A DNA stretch of 64,000 nucleotides from Clostridiales bacterium (lineage in GTDB: Bacteria > Bacillota > Clostridia > Oscillospirales > CAG-272), in contig JAEEYP010000025.1 in NCBI GenBank assembly GCA_016288155.1, positions 1-64,000 on the forward strand. The letters run 5' to 3'. The notes under the pieces were generated by a model, which did no database searches, was not told the DNA's origin, and saw only the letters and a program-made list of their open reading frames with translations. Positions 43,035 through 50,579 of this stretch are shown here, piece by piece (position 1 is the stretch's first letter; each line of letters starts with the position of its first letter). Both the position numbers and the translations under genes were made by a program.

Positions 43035-44624
43035 TCAGGCGTCTTCCTTCTGCGGGAACGATTCTTTCAGATCGTCGTGGATCCTCGTCCAATCGTTGCC
43101 CCACCACTCCGTCATCTGTACCTTCTCTTTTTCAAGCGTCTCCATGAACCGCTTCCCTTCCTCGGGATCCGGGTGGAGCATCAGCTTGATATACCGCCAC
43201 TGGAGACGGGAACGGCGGACGAATTCCGCGCGGTCGCCCGCCAGCTCCTCCGCCTTGTCCCACCAACCGTCGATCGTATCCTCCATGGCAAGATACGCCG
43301 CGGCGGGGATGATGCTGAACGGCTCCTCCCAGCAGCTCATGCGCTCGCAGCCGGCCGCCTCGCCGCACGTCCAGTCGATGAACGCACGCAGATACCGCCA
43401 GCCCGCCCCGTAGTATGCCGCAAGGAATTCGTCCATGAGGGCGTAATAGTCGGTCGCGGACATGTACGGATCCATCATGAGCTGGGCGAGCAGATAACAG
43501 CGCAGCTCGCCGAACTCGCCGGATTTCGGCGATGTGTAATTGCCCTCCGGATACATGCCGTACGCGCCGTGATCGGCAAAGAAGCGCATGTTCTCACGCA
43601 GAACGTGGAAATTCGGGTACGGCGGGATATAGCGGCAGAAGTCCGTCACGTAATCCCAAACGCGGATGCGGCGGCACACTTTGCTCCAGTCCGTGATGTC
43701 CCGCACGAATTCCGCGTTCAGCGCACAGGTGTCGTCTGCAAGCGGGTGCGCGAAGGAGCATTCGATGGAACAGATGCGGACGCTGACGTTCGGGGAAGCC
43801 TTCGTGATCTTCGGCGCCTTCCGCGTATACTGATAGGCGAAGGTATCGACGACGACGTTCGGGTAGTCCTTCGCGATATCGTCCGCCACGGCATTGACGA
43901 AGCGGAGCATCGTGCCTGCGTGGCTCTCCTCCTCGGCGTCGACCGCCGCGCACTTCGGACACTTGCAGTAGTTCCCGTTGTCGTTCTGCGAAACGGAGAC
44001 CATGCCGGCCTTCGGATCCTTCTCCAGCGCGGCGCGCACGTTCTTTATGACGCGCGCCAGCACCTCCGGATCGCTCAGGCAGGGCTGCTCTTCGTACTGC
44101 TTCGCGCCGGCCAGACGCTCCATGGTGTGGCCGCCGAGACCGTCCGCGCACCAGAAGTATCCGCCCATCTCCTCCGGGATCGGGCGGGCGTTGATCCCGT
44201 TCTTGACGCACCAGTCGACGTCGCTGTTTCCGCACTGCCAGTCGGACTGCCGGCACTCGATCACGGGCGTAAATGCGTACTCCTCCCCGACCGTGATATC
44301 TCCCTCGCCGAGCTTTTCAAGTCCGGGCATGAAGAAACGCATCCCGGCATAATGGGTAAGGAAGCCGTACGCGCCGTAGATCACGCCGCGGCCGCCGCCG
44401 CCGCGGATCGTCAGCGTCCCGTCCTCCTCCGGGCGGATCACGTAGCCGTCGCGCGGGACGGCGGCGTCACACCGGACGTCGAACGTCAGCCCGTCCCCCG
44501 CGGGGATACCGACTTTCGAGAGATATTTCGCCAGCTCCGCCGCGGCGTATCTCTCCTGCGCGCTCTCCCCGGTCCGGATCGTCGCCGCGGTGAATTTCTT
44601 TCCTTTTACGATCAGTGTTCTCAT
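43035..44624 (-). CDS. DUF4838 protein, paralog 3 of the tandem array
   Basis: A 529-residue paralog that is closest to paralog 1: both have ARPIPEEMG in a shortened loop near residue 140, SVSQNDN before the motif, IECSFAHPLAD and the end TEWWGNDWTRIHDDLKESFP. CxCxxC is intact. The start is placed at 44624 (MRTLIVKGKK, after GAAGGAG); the open frame continues about 120 codons upstream but that part is a shadow of paralog 2. It has no signal peptide. Confidence 0.85.
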   Translation of the reverse strand: MRTLIVKGKKFTAATIRTGESAQERYAAAELAKYLSKVGIPAGDGLTFDVRCDAAVPRDGYVIRPEEDGTLTIRGGGGRGVIYGAYGFLTHYAGMRFFMPGLEKLGEGDITVGEEYAFTPVIECRQSDWQCGNSDVDWCVKNGINARPIPEEMGGYFWCADGLGGHTMERLAGAKQYEEQPCLSDPEVLARVIKNVRAALEKDPKAGMVSVSQNDNGNYCKCPKCAAVDAEEESHAGTMLRFVNAVADDIAKDYPNVVVDTFAYQYTRKAPKITKASPNVSVRICSIECSFAHPLADDTCALNAEFVRDITDWSKVCRRIRVWDYVTDFCRYIPPYPNFHVLRENMRFFADHGAYGMYPEGNYTSPKSGEFGELRCYLLAQLMMDPYMSATDYYALMDEFLAAYYGAGWRYLRAFIDWTCGEAAGCERMSCWEEPFSIIPAAAYLAMEDTIDGWWDKAEELAGDRAEFVRRSRLQWRYIKLMLHPDPEEGKRFMETLEKEKVQMTEWWGNDWTRIHDDLKESFPQKEDA

Positions 44625-44671
44625 GTCGTTCTCCTTCGATATGATTTTGTATCCGATACGGCTCCCCGCCG

Positions 44672-46255
44672 TTACTTCTCCTCGGGGCGGGACGCCGCAA
44701 GATCGTCGGCCAGGTAGTTCCAGTCCCCCCACCATTCGTCCCAGCGGGCCTTCGCATCCGCGGCGCGCAGCCGGAACGCTTCTCCTTTTTCGAGATCCGG
44801 ATGGAGCATGAGTCTGATATAATCCCACTGGAGGCGGGAACGGCGCACGTATTCGAGGCGGTCTCCCGCCATCGCCTCCGCCTTGTCCCACCAGCCGTCG
44901 AACGTATCCTCCATGGCGAGATACGCGTCGGCGGGAATGACGTCGAAGGGCGCCGTATAGCATCCCATGTGGCTGCCGGCGGCTTCGGCGCACGTCCAGT
45001 CGATGAACGCGCGGACGTACCGCCAGCCCGCGCCGTAATACGCCTCGAGGAACTCATCCGTGAGCGCGTCGTACTCCGTCTCGCTCATATACGGATCCCG
45101 CATGAGCTGCGCGAGCAGCCAGCAGCGGAGCTCGCCGAATTCGCCGGATCCGGCGGAATTGTGGGCGCCCTCCGGATACATGCCGCGCACGCCGTGTTCC
45201 GCGAAAAAGCGCATGTTCTCCCGCAGGACGCGGAAATTCGGGAACGGCGGGACGTAGTGGGAAAAATCCGTCACGTAGTCCCAGATGTAGATGCGGTCGC
45301 AGATCCCGTTCCACGCGAGCAGGTCGCGCAGAAACGCCCCGTTCTGTCGGCAGGTACGATCGCTCAGCGGATGCGAGAAGCAGCATTCGATGGAGCACAG
45401 CCGCACGCAGACGTTCGGGCGGGGTCTTGTGATCTGAGGCGCCTTGCGCGTATACCGGTACGCGAACGTGTCGATGACGACGTTCGGGTAATCCTTTGCG
45501 ATATCGTCCGCGACGGCGTTGACGAAGCGGATCATCGATCCGGAGGGACTTCCCTCCTCCGCGTCGATGGCCGCGCACTTCGGGCATTTGCAGTAGTTGC
45601 CGTTGTCGTTCTGCGTCACGGAGAGGATCGAGGCGTCCGGATGCTGCGCGAGGATCTCCCGCACGCCGGAAATCACTTTTCTCAGCACCTCCGGGTCGGA
45701 AAGACAGGGTTGTCCTTCGTTCTGCGGGACGCCGGTCAGACGCGCCATCGTATGGCAGAACATGCCTGCCACGTAATCGAAGGCGCCGCCCATCTCCTCC
45801 GGGAGCGACGTATGCGCCGGGTTGTTGACGCCGTTCTTGACGCACCAGTCCGGATCGCACGAGCCGCACTGCCAGTCGATGCGGCGCTGCTCGAAGACGG
45901 GCGTATAGACGTATTCCTCATCGACGAGGATATCCCCCTCGCCGAGCTTTTCGAGCCCCGGCATGAAAAAGCGCATTCCGGCATAATGCGTCAGGAGCCC
46001 GTACGCGCCGTAGATCGCGCCGCGGCCGCTTCCGCCGCGGATCACGATCTCCCCGTCGCCCGGACGGATCGCGTACCCTTCCTTCGGAAGCGCCGGATCG
46101 ATCCGGATATCGACCGCGACGCCGTCCCCCGCGGGGATGCCGATCTTCGAGAAATACTTCACCAGCTCCGCGCCGGCGTATCTCTCCGGCGCGCTGTCCC
46201 CGGCCCGGATGCATACCGAGGCGGCTTCCTTTTCTTTGACGATCAGTTTCCGCAT
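44672..46255 (-). CDS. DUF4838 protein, paralog 2 of the tandem array
   Basis: A 527-residue paralog. It is a mosaic: the start MRKLIVKEKE and the run DPALPKEGYA match paralog 4, GSMIRFVNAVADDIAKDYP matches paralog 1, IECCFSHPLSD matches paralog 5, and the end DEWWGDWNYL recalls paralogs 1 and 3. CxCxxC is intact (NYCKCPKCAAID). AAAGGGA lies before the ATG at 46255. Gaps of 43 and 47 bases separate it from its neighbours. Function is not known. Confidence 0.85.
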   Translation of the reverse strand: MRKLIVKEKEAASVCIRAGDSAPERYAGAELVKYFSKIGIPAGDGVAVDIRIDPALPKEGYAIRPGDGEIVIRGGSGRGAIYGAYGLLTHYAGMRFFMPGLEKLGEGDILVDEEYVYTPVFEQRRIDWQCGSCDPDWCVKNGVNNPAHTSLPEEMGGAFDYVAGMFCHTMARLTGVPQNEGQPCLSDPEVLRKVISGVREILAQHPDASILSVTQNDNGNYCKCPKCAAIDAEEGSPSGSMIRFVNAVADDIAKDYPNVVIDTFAYRYTRKAPQITRPRPNVCVRLCSIECCFSHPLSDRTCRQNGAFLRDLLAWNGICDRIYIWDYVTDFSHYVPPFPNFRVLRENMRFFAEHGVRGMYPEGAHNSAGSGEFGELRCWLLAQLMRDPYMSETEYDALTDEFLEAYYGAGWRYVRAFIDWTCAEAAGSHMGCYTAPFDVIPADAYLAMEDTFDGWWDKAEAMAGDRLEYVRRSRLQWDYIRLMLHPDLEKGEAFRLRAADAKARWDEWWGDWNYLADDLAASRPEEK

Positions 46256-46298
46256 GGCATAATCCCTTTCGCTGTCTCCGGCAGCGCGCAGCGCCGGG

Positions 46299-47891
46299 TC
46301 ACTCCTTTTCGGAAGAGTTTTCGGGGAACGACTCTTTCAGGTCGTCGTGAATCCTTGTCCAGTCGTTGCCCCACCATTCCGTCATCTGGATCTGCTCCCT
46401 CTCAAGCGTCTCCATCAGACGCTTCCCCTCCTCGGGATCCGGATGGAGCATCAGACGGATATAACGCCACTGGATGCGGGAGCGGCGGACAGCCTCGACG
46501 CGGTCCCCGGCCATCGCCTCCGCCTTGTCCCACCAGGCGTTGATCGTTTCTTCCATCGCCAGATACGCTTCGGCGGGAATAATGGAGAACGGCTCCTCCC
46601 AACAGCTCATCTGCCTGCATCCGGCGGCCTCCGCACACGTCCAGTCGATGAACGCGCGGATATACCGCCAGCCGGCGCCGTAATACGCCTCAAGGAACTC
46701 GTCCATCAGACCGAAGTATTCGTTTGCCGACATATACGGGTCCATCATCAGCTGGGCCAGCAAATAGCAGCGGAGTTCTCCGAATTCTCCGGATTTCGGC
46801 GAGGTATAGTTTCCCTCCGGATACATGCCGCGCGCGCCGTGTTCCGCAAAGAAGCGCATATTGTCCCGCAGGACATGGAAATTCGGGAACGGAGGAATGT
46901 AACGGCAGAAATCGGTCACATAGTCCCAGATATAGATCCGGCTGCAGATCCTGCTCCATCCGAGCAGATCCTCATAAAACGAGGCGTTCTGCGTACAGGT
47001 GCGGTCGGCAAGCGGATGCGCGAAGGAACACTCGATCGAGCAAAGGCGCACGCTGACGTTCGGGCGGGGCTTCGTGATCTTCGGCGGCTTGCGAGTATAC
47101 CAGTATGCGAACGTGTCGACAACGACGTCCGGATAATCTTTTGCGATATCGTCCGCCACCGCGTTGACAAAGCGGATCATCGAGCCCGCCGGGCTTCCCT
47201 CTTCCGCGTCGACCGCCGCGCACTTCGGGCATTTGCAGTAGTTGGCGTTGTCGTTCTGGGAAACGGATACGATCCGGGCGTCGGGATCCTTCCGCAAAGC
47301 GGCGCGAACGCCGGCGATGACCTTCTTCAGCACCTCCGGATCGCTCAGGCACGGCTGTTCTTTCCCCTGATCCGTACCGGTCAGACGCGCCATCGAATGA
47401 CCGCCGAGTCCGTCGGCATACCACCGGTAGCTACCCATTTCCTCGGGAATCGGGCGGGCGTTGATCCCGTTCTTGACGCACCAGTCCACGTCGGAATTGC
47501 CGCACTTCCAGTCGGACTGCCGACATTCCAGTACGGGCGAAAAACTGTATTCGTGATCCACCGTGACATCGCCCTCTCCGAGCTTCTCGAGCCCCGGCAT
47601 AAAGAAGCGCGTCCCGGCATAATGCGTGAGAAAACCGTACGCACCGTAAATCACGCCGCGGCCGCCGCCGCCGTGGATCGTGATCTTCCGGTCGTCCGGG
47701 CGGATGACGTATCCCTCCTGCGGCAGGGCCGGATCGATCCGGATATCGAACGTCAGTCCGTCTCCGGCACCGATGCCGAATTTGCTCAGATACTTCGCCA
47801 GTTCCGCGCCGGCATGCTTCTCCGGCGCGCTCTCTCCGGTCCGAATGTTGGCAGAGGTGATTTTCTCCCCTTTTACGATCAGTGTACGCAT
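46299..47891 (-). CDS. DUF4838 protein, paralog 1 (first gene) of the tandem array
   Basis: A 530-residue protein and the promoter-proximal copy. The N-terminal domain (residues 1-120) starts MRTLIVKGEKITSANIRTGE. The DUF4838 domain holds ANYCKCPKCAAVD (CxCxxC near residue 219), RKPPKITKPRPNVSVRLC and IECSFAHPLADRTC. Base composition is slightly more AT-rich than in copies 2-6. GAAGGAG lies six bases before the ATG. No signal peptide or membrane segment is present, so it acts in the cytoplasm unless exported by an unusual route. Confidence 0.86.
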   Translation of the reverse strand: MRTLIVKGEKITSANIRTGESAPEKHAGAELAKYLSKFGIGAGDGLTFDIRIDPALPQEGYVIRPDDRKITIHGGGGRGVIYGAYGFLTHYAGTRFFMPGLEKLGEGDVTVDHEYSFSPVLECRQSDWKCGNSDVDWCVKNGINARPIPEEMGSYRWYADGLGGHSMARLTGTDQGKEQPCLSDPEVLKKVIAGVRAALRKDPDARIVSVSQNDNANYCKCPKCAAVDAEEGSPAGSMIRFVNAVADDIAKDYPDVVVDTFAYWYTRKPPKITKPRPNVSVRLCSIECSFAHPLADRTCTQNASFYEDLLGWSRICSRIYIWDYVTDFCRYIPPFPNFHVLRDNMRFFAEHGARGMYPEGNYTSPKSGEFGELRCYLLAQLMMDPYMSANEYFGLMDEFLEAYYGAGWRYIRAFIDWTCAEAAGCRQMSCWEEPFSIIPAEAYLAMEETINAWWDKAEAMAGDRVEAVRRSRIQWRYIRLMLHPDPEEGKRLMETLEREQIQMTEWWGNDWTRIHDDLKESFPENSSEKE

Positions 47892-47941
47892 GTTGTTTTC
47901 TCCTTCTCCGGCCGCCGAGGCCGAACCGATCTCTCATGCGC

Positions 47942-47970
47942 AGTATATCATACCCGTCCCCGCTTGTCAA
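47942..47970 (-). promoter_or_regulatory. promoter of the six-gene DUF4838 operon
   Basis: On the minus strand TTGACA (47970-47965), a 17-base spacer ending in TGA and TATACT (47947-47942), an extended -10 arrangement. Confidence 0.88.
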
Positions 47971-47988
47971 TGTCTTACCGTTATTTTC

Positions 47989-48019
47989 CGAAAACTATTT
48001 TCGTCCCCCTCGGAGGGGG
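47989..48019. promoter_or_regulatory. two adjacent palindromes, candidate operators
   Basis: CGAAAA-CTA-TTTTCG (47989-48003) and CCCCCT-CGG-AGGGGG (48005-48019) are both perfect inverted repeats of 15 bases in the space between divergent promoters. The first has the size and centre of a LacI-type or similar dimer site. Confidence 0.45.
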
Positions 48020-48065
48020 CGGCGGCATCCGTTTCGACAGGATCCGATTTTTTCACCCCTGCCTA

Positions 48066-48094
48066 TTGCAATGCCGACGAAAAATCGGTATAAT
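48066..48094 (+). promoter_or_regulatory. promoter of the polysaccharide deacetylase gene
   Basis: TTGCAA (48066-48071), a 17-base spacer and TATAAT (48089-48094). Confidence 0.82.
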
Positions 48095-48135
48095 ATAGTA
48101 TTGCAAAGACAAGCGGCGAACGGCGGAGGCGGACA

Positions 48136-49779
48136 ATGGCGACGAAAAAGGCGACGAAAAAAAAGAAAAAACGGCGCGGCGGCATTCTCGCGGCGCTTCT
48201 TCTGACCCTCGCCGCGTCGGCCGTTTTTCTTTTCGTTTTTCACGGCGGATATTCGGTCCGTCTGAGCGGCGAGGCGGACGTGACGGCGGAACTCGGCAGA
48301 CCCTTTGAGGATCCGGGCGCCGCGGGACGCTGGCTTCTGTCCGCGGCGGACGTCGCCGTGTCCGGCGAGGTCGACACGGACCGTCCCGGCACGTACACGC
48401 TCACCTACCGCGTCGGGAATTCCCTTCTCGGGACGGAGGTCAGCCGCACGGTACGGGTCGCCGATACGGAACCGCCCGTCCTGACGCTGTACGAAACGCC
48501 CGGCGCCTACACGCTGCCCGGCACGTCCTACGAGGAAGAAGGCTTCTCCGCCGTGGATCGGATCGACGGCGATCTGACGGACCGCGTCGAGCGGCTGGAG
48601 GCGGACGATTCCGTTATCTACCGGGTCACGGACAACAGCGGCAACACGGCGACCGCCGTGCGCCGGATCAATTACTGCGACCCGATCCCGCCGACCCTGA
48701 CGCTGCTCTACGGCAGCACCGTTCCCGTCGTGATCGGAGAGGAATTCGTGGAACCGGGCTACGTCGCCGCGGACAACGTCGACGGGGACATCACGGACCG
48801 CGTGGTCCGGGAGGTCGGCAGCGACGCCGTCCTCTACTCCGTCACGGACAGCTCCGGCAACCGCACCGAGGCGGTGCGGCATCTGTATTATTACGATCCG
48901 CTCCCGCCGACGCTGACGCTGCACGGCGACGCCGAGATCACGATCACGGCGGGCGAGCCGTTCGAGGAGCCGGGATGGACGGCGGAAGACAACGCCGACG
49001 GGGATCTCACCGACGCGGTCACGGTCATCGGCACAGTCGATCCGTACGCCAGCGGGGAATACGTGCTCACGTACACGGTGGAAGACACGAGCCGCAACTT
49101 CACCTCCGCCGTGCGGCGGATCATCGTCGAGCCGAAGCCGCAGCAGGATCCCGCCGTACCGACCGGCCGCGTCGTTTATCTGACGTTCGACGACGGTCCG
49201 AGCCGGTATACGGAAAAACTTCTCGACATCCTCGACAAATACAACGTGAAGGCGACCTTTTTCGTCGTCGATTACGGGTACCGCGATATGATCGGGCGGG
49301 CCGCCGCCGCCGGGCACAGCATCGGCGTCCACAGCGCCACGCACGATTTCAAGCAGATCTACGCGAGCGTCGAGGCGTACTTCGACGATCTGAACAAAAT
49401 GAACGAGATCGTCCGGCAGCAGACCGGCAGCTACACGACGATGATCCGCTTCCCCGGCGGCAGCTCCAACACGTCGAGCCGCTTCAATCCGGGGATCATG
49501 ACCCGCCTCGTGCAGGCAGTCACCGACGCGGGATATCAGTACTTCGACTGGAACGTACAGAGCGGCGACGCCGGTCTGACGCGCGATCCGGACGAGCTGT
49601 TCTCGAACGTTGTCGAGGGCATCAAGGCGCACAGCGTCTCCGTCGTGCTCATGCACGACAGCAAGGGGTATATGGTCGATACCGTCGAGCGCATCCTCAT
49701 CTGGGGGATCGAGAACGGCTGTACCTTTTTGCCTCTGACGCCGGACAGTCCCGGCGCGCATCACCCCGTCAACAACTGA
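48136..49779 (+). CDS. membrane-anchored polysaccharide deacetylase with Ig-like repeats
   Basis: A 547-residue protein. A Lys-rich start and one transmembrane segment (about residues 16-36) anchor it. About four Ig-like repeats of the DUF5011 kind follow (residues 45-340), each with a DxVDGDLTDxV and ADTSGN-like pattern (for example DRIDGDLTDRV, VTDNSGNTATAV). The C-terminal NodB domain has TFDDGPS, the metal pair in HSATHD, RFPGGSSN and VLMHDS, so the catalytic residues look complete. It probably de-N-acetylates cell-wall peptidoglycan or a surface polymer outside the cell. An MBL-fold gene follows after 49 bases. Confidence 0.92.
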   Translation: MATKKATKKKKKRRGGILAALLLTLAASAVFLFVFHGGYSVRLSGEADVTAELGRPFEDPGAAGRWLLSAADVAVSGEVDTDRPGTYTLTYRVGNSLLGTEVSRTVRVADTEPPVLTLYETPGAYTLPGTSYEEEGFSAVDRIDGDLTDRVERLEADDSVIYRVTDNSGNTATAVRRINYCDPIPPTLTLLYGSTVPVVIGEEFVEPGYVAADNVDGDITDRVVREVGSDAVLYSVTDSSGNRTEAVRHLYYYDPLPPTLTLHGDAEITITAGEPFEEPGWTAEDNADGDLTDAVTVIGTVDPYASGEYVLTYTVEDTSRNFTSAVRRIIVEPKPQQDPAVPTGRVVYLTFDDGPSRYTEKLLDILDKYNVKATFFVVDYGYRDMIGRAAAAGHSIGVHSATHDFKQIYASVEAYFDDLNKMNEIVRQQTGSYTTMIRFPGGSSNTSSRFNPGIMTRLVQAVTDAGYQYFDWNVQSGDAGLTRDPDELFSNVVEGIKAHSVSVVLMHDSKGYMVDTVERILIWGIENGCTFLPLTPDSPGAHHPVNN

Positions 49780-49828
49780 CCGGCGCCGCGGACGCGGCTG
49801 CCGGACGGAATACCGAAAGGAGAACGAC

Positions 49829-50515
49829 ATGACCGTTACGTGGCTCGGACAGGCGGGATTCCTTCTGCGGACGGGAAAAGCGACCATCCTGATCGATCCC
49901 TATCTCTCGGACAGCGCGGCGGCGGACAACTTCGCGCTGCACCGCCGCGTGCCGGCGGACGAGCGCTTTCTGCGCGTCCGCCCGGACGTGCTCGTCATCA
50001 CGCACGACCACGCGGATCACTATGATCCGTCCACACTCCGCCATTACCTGCAGTGGGACAGCGCCGTGACCGTCCTCGCCCCCGCCTCCGTATGGAAGAA
50101 AGTCCAGGCTCTCGGAGGACGCTGCGTCCTCATGCGTCCGGGCACCGAATGGACGGAGTACGGCGTCCGCGTGCGCGCCGTGCGCGCGGATCACACCGAC
50201 CCCTGCGCCATCGGCGCGATCGTAACGGAGCTGGAGACGGAGAAGGCGTACTATTTCACCGGCGACACGCTGTACAACGGAGAGATCCTCGCCTCTCTGC
50301 CGGGCGATCTGTTCGCGGTCTTCGTGCCGATCAACGGCGTCGGCGGCAACATGAACCGCGAGGACGCCGCCCGCTTCGCGCGGCAGACCGGCGCGCGGTA
50401 CGCCGTTCCGATGCATTTCGGGCTGATGGACGATCTCCGGGGCGAGGATTTCCCCTCTGAAAACAAGGTCGTTCCGCGTATTTATGAAGAGATCCCCCTG
50501 CCGGACGGGGACTGA
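49829..50515 (+). CDS. MBL-fold metal-dependent hydrolase (UlaG/UPF0173-like)
   Basis: A 228-residue metallo-beta-lactamase-fold enzyme. It has TWLGQAGFLL, DPYLSD, the metal motif THDHADHYD (HxHxDH), an Asp in YFTGDTLYN and the last His in MHFGLMDD. Members near UlaG hydrolyse sugar-acid lactones, but others act on different esters, so the substrate is open. AAAGGAG lies before the ATG. It is co-transcribed with the deacetylase gene and followed by a terminator. Confidence 0.85.
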   Translation: MTVTWLGQAGFLLRTGKATILIDPYLSDSAAADNFALHRRVPADERFLRVRPDVLVITHDHADHYDPSTLRHYLQWDSAVTVLAPASVWKKVQALGGRCVLMRPGTEWTEYGVRVRAVRADHTDPCAIGAIVTELETEKAYYFTGDTLYNGEILASLPGDLFAVFVPINGVGGNMNREDAARFARQTGARYAVPMHFGLMDDLRGEDFPSENKVVPRIYEEIPLPDGD

Positions 50516-50526
50516 CGGACGGCAGG

Positions 50527-50563
50527 AAAAAACCGGGAGGACCGACGGTCCTCCCGGTTTTTT
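50527..50563. terminator. bidirectional terminator
   Basis: CCGGGAGGACC (50533-50543) pairs with GGTCCTCCCGG (50547-50557), with A6 on one side and T6 on the other. Confidence 0.93.
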
Positions 50564-50579
50564 CTTTTTTGCCGGAGCT

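Noticed and set aside
40776-44717. A 1313-codon open frame on the plus strand opposite three DUF4838 genes
   Set aside because: It is antisense shadow. High GC at third codon positions removes stop codons, the predicted protein is Arg/Val/Ala/Asp-rich without domain pattern, and the minus-strand frames show clear family motifs.
38136-47891. The six-fold repeat considered as an assembly artefact
   Set aside because: The copies differ clearly in protein sequence, length and spacers, so they are not repeated copies of one read set; copy number could still be verified with long reads.
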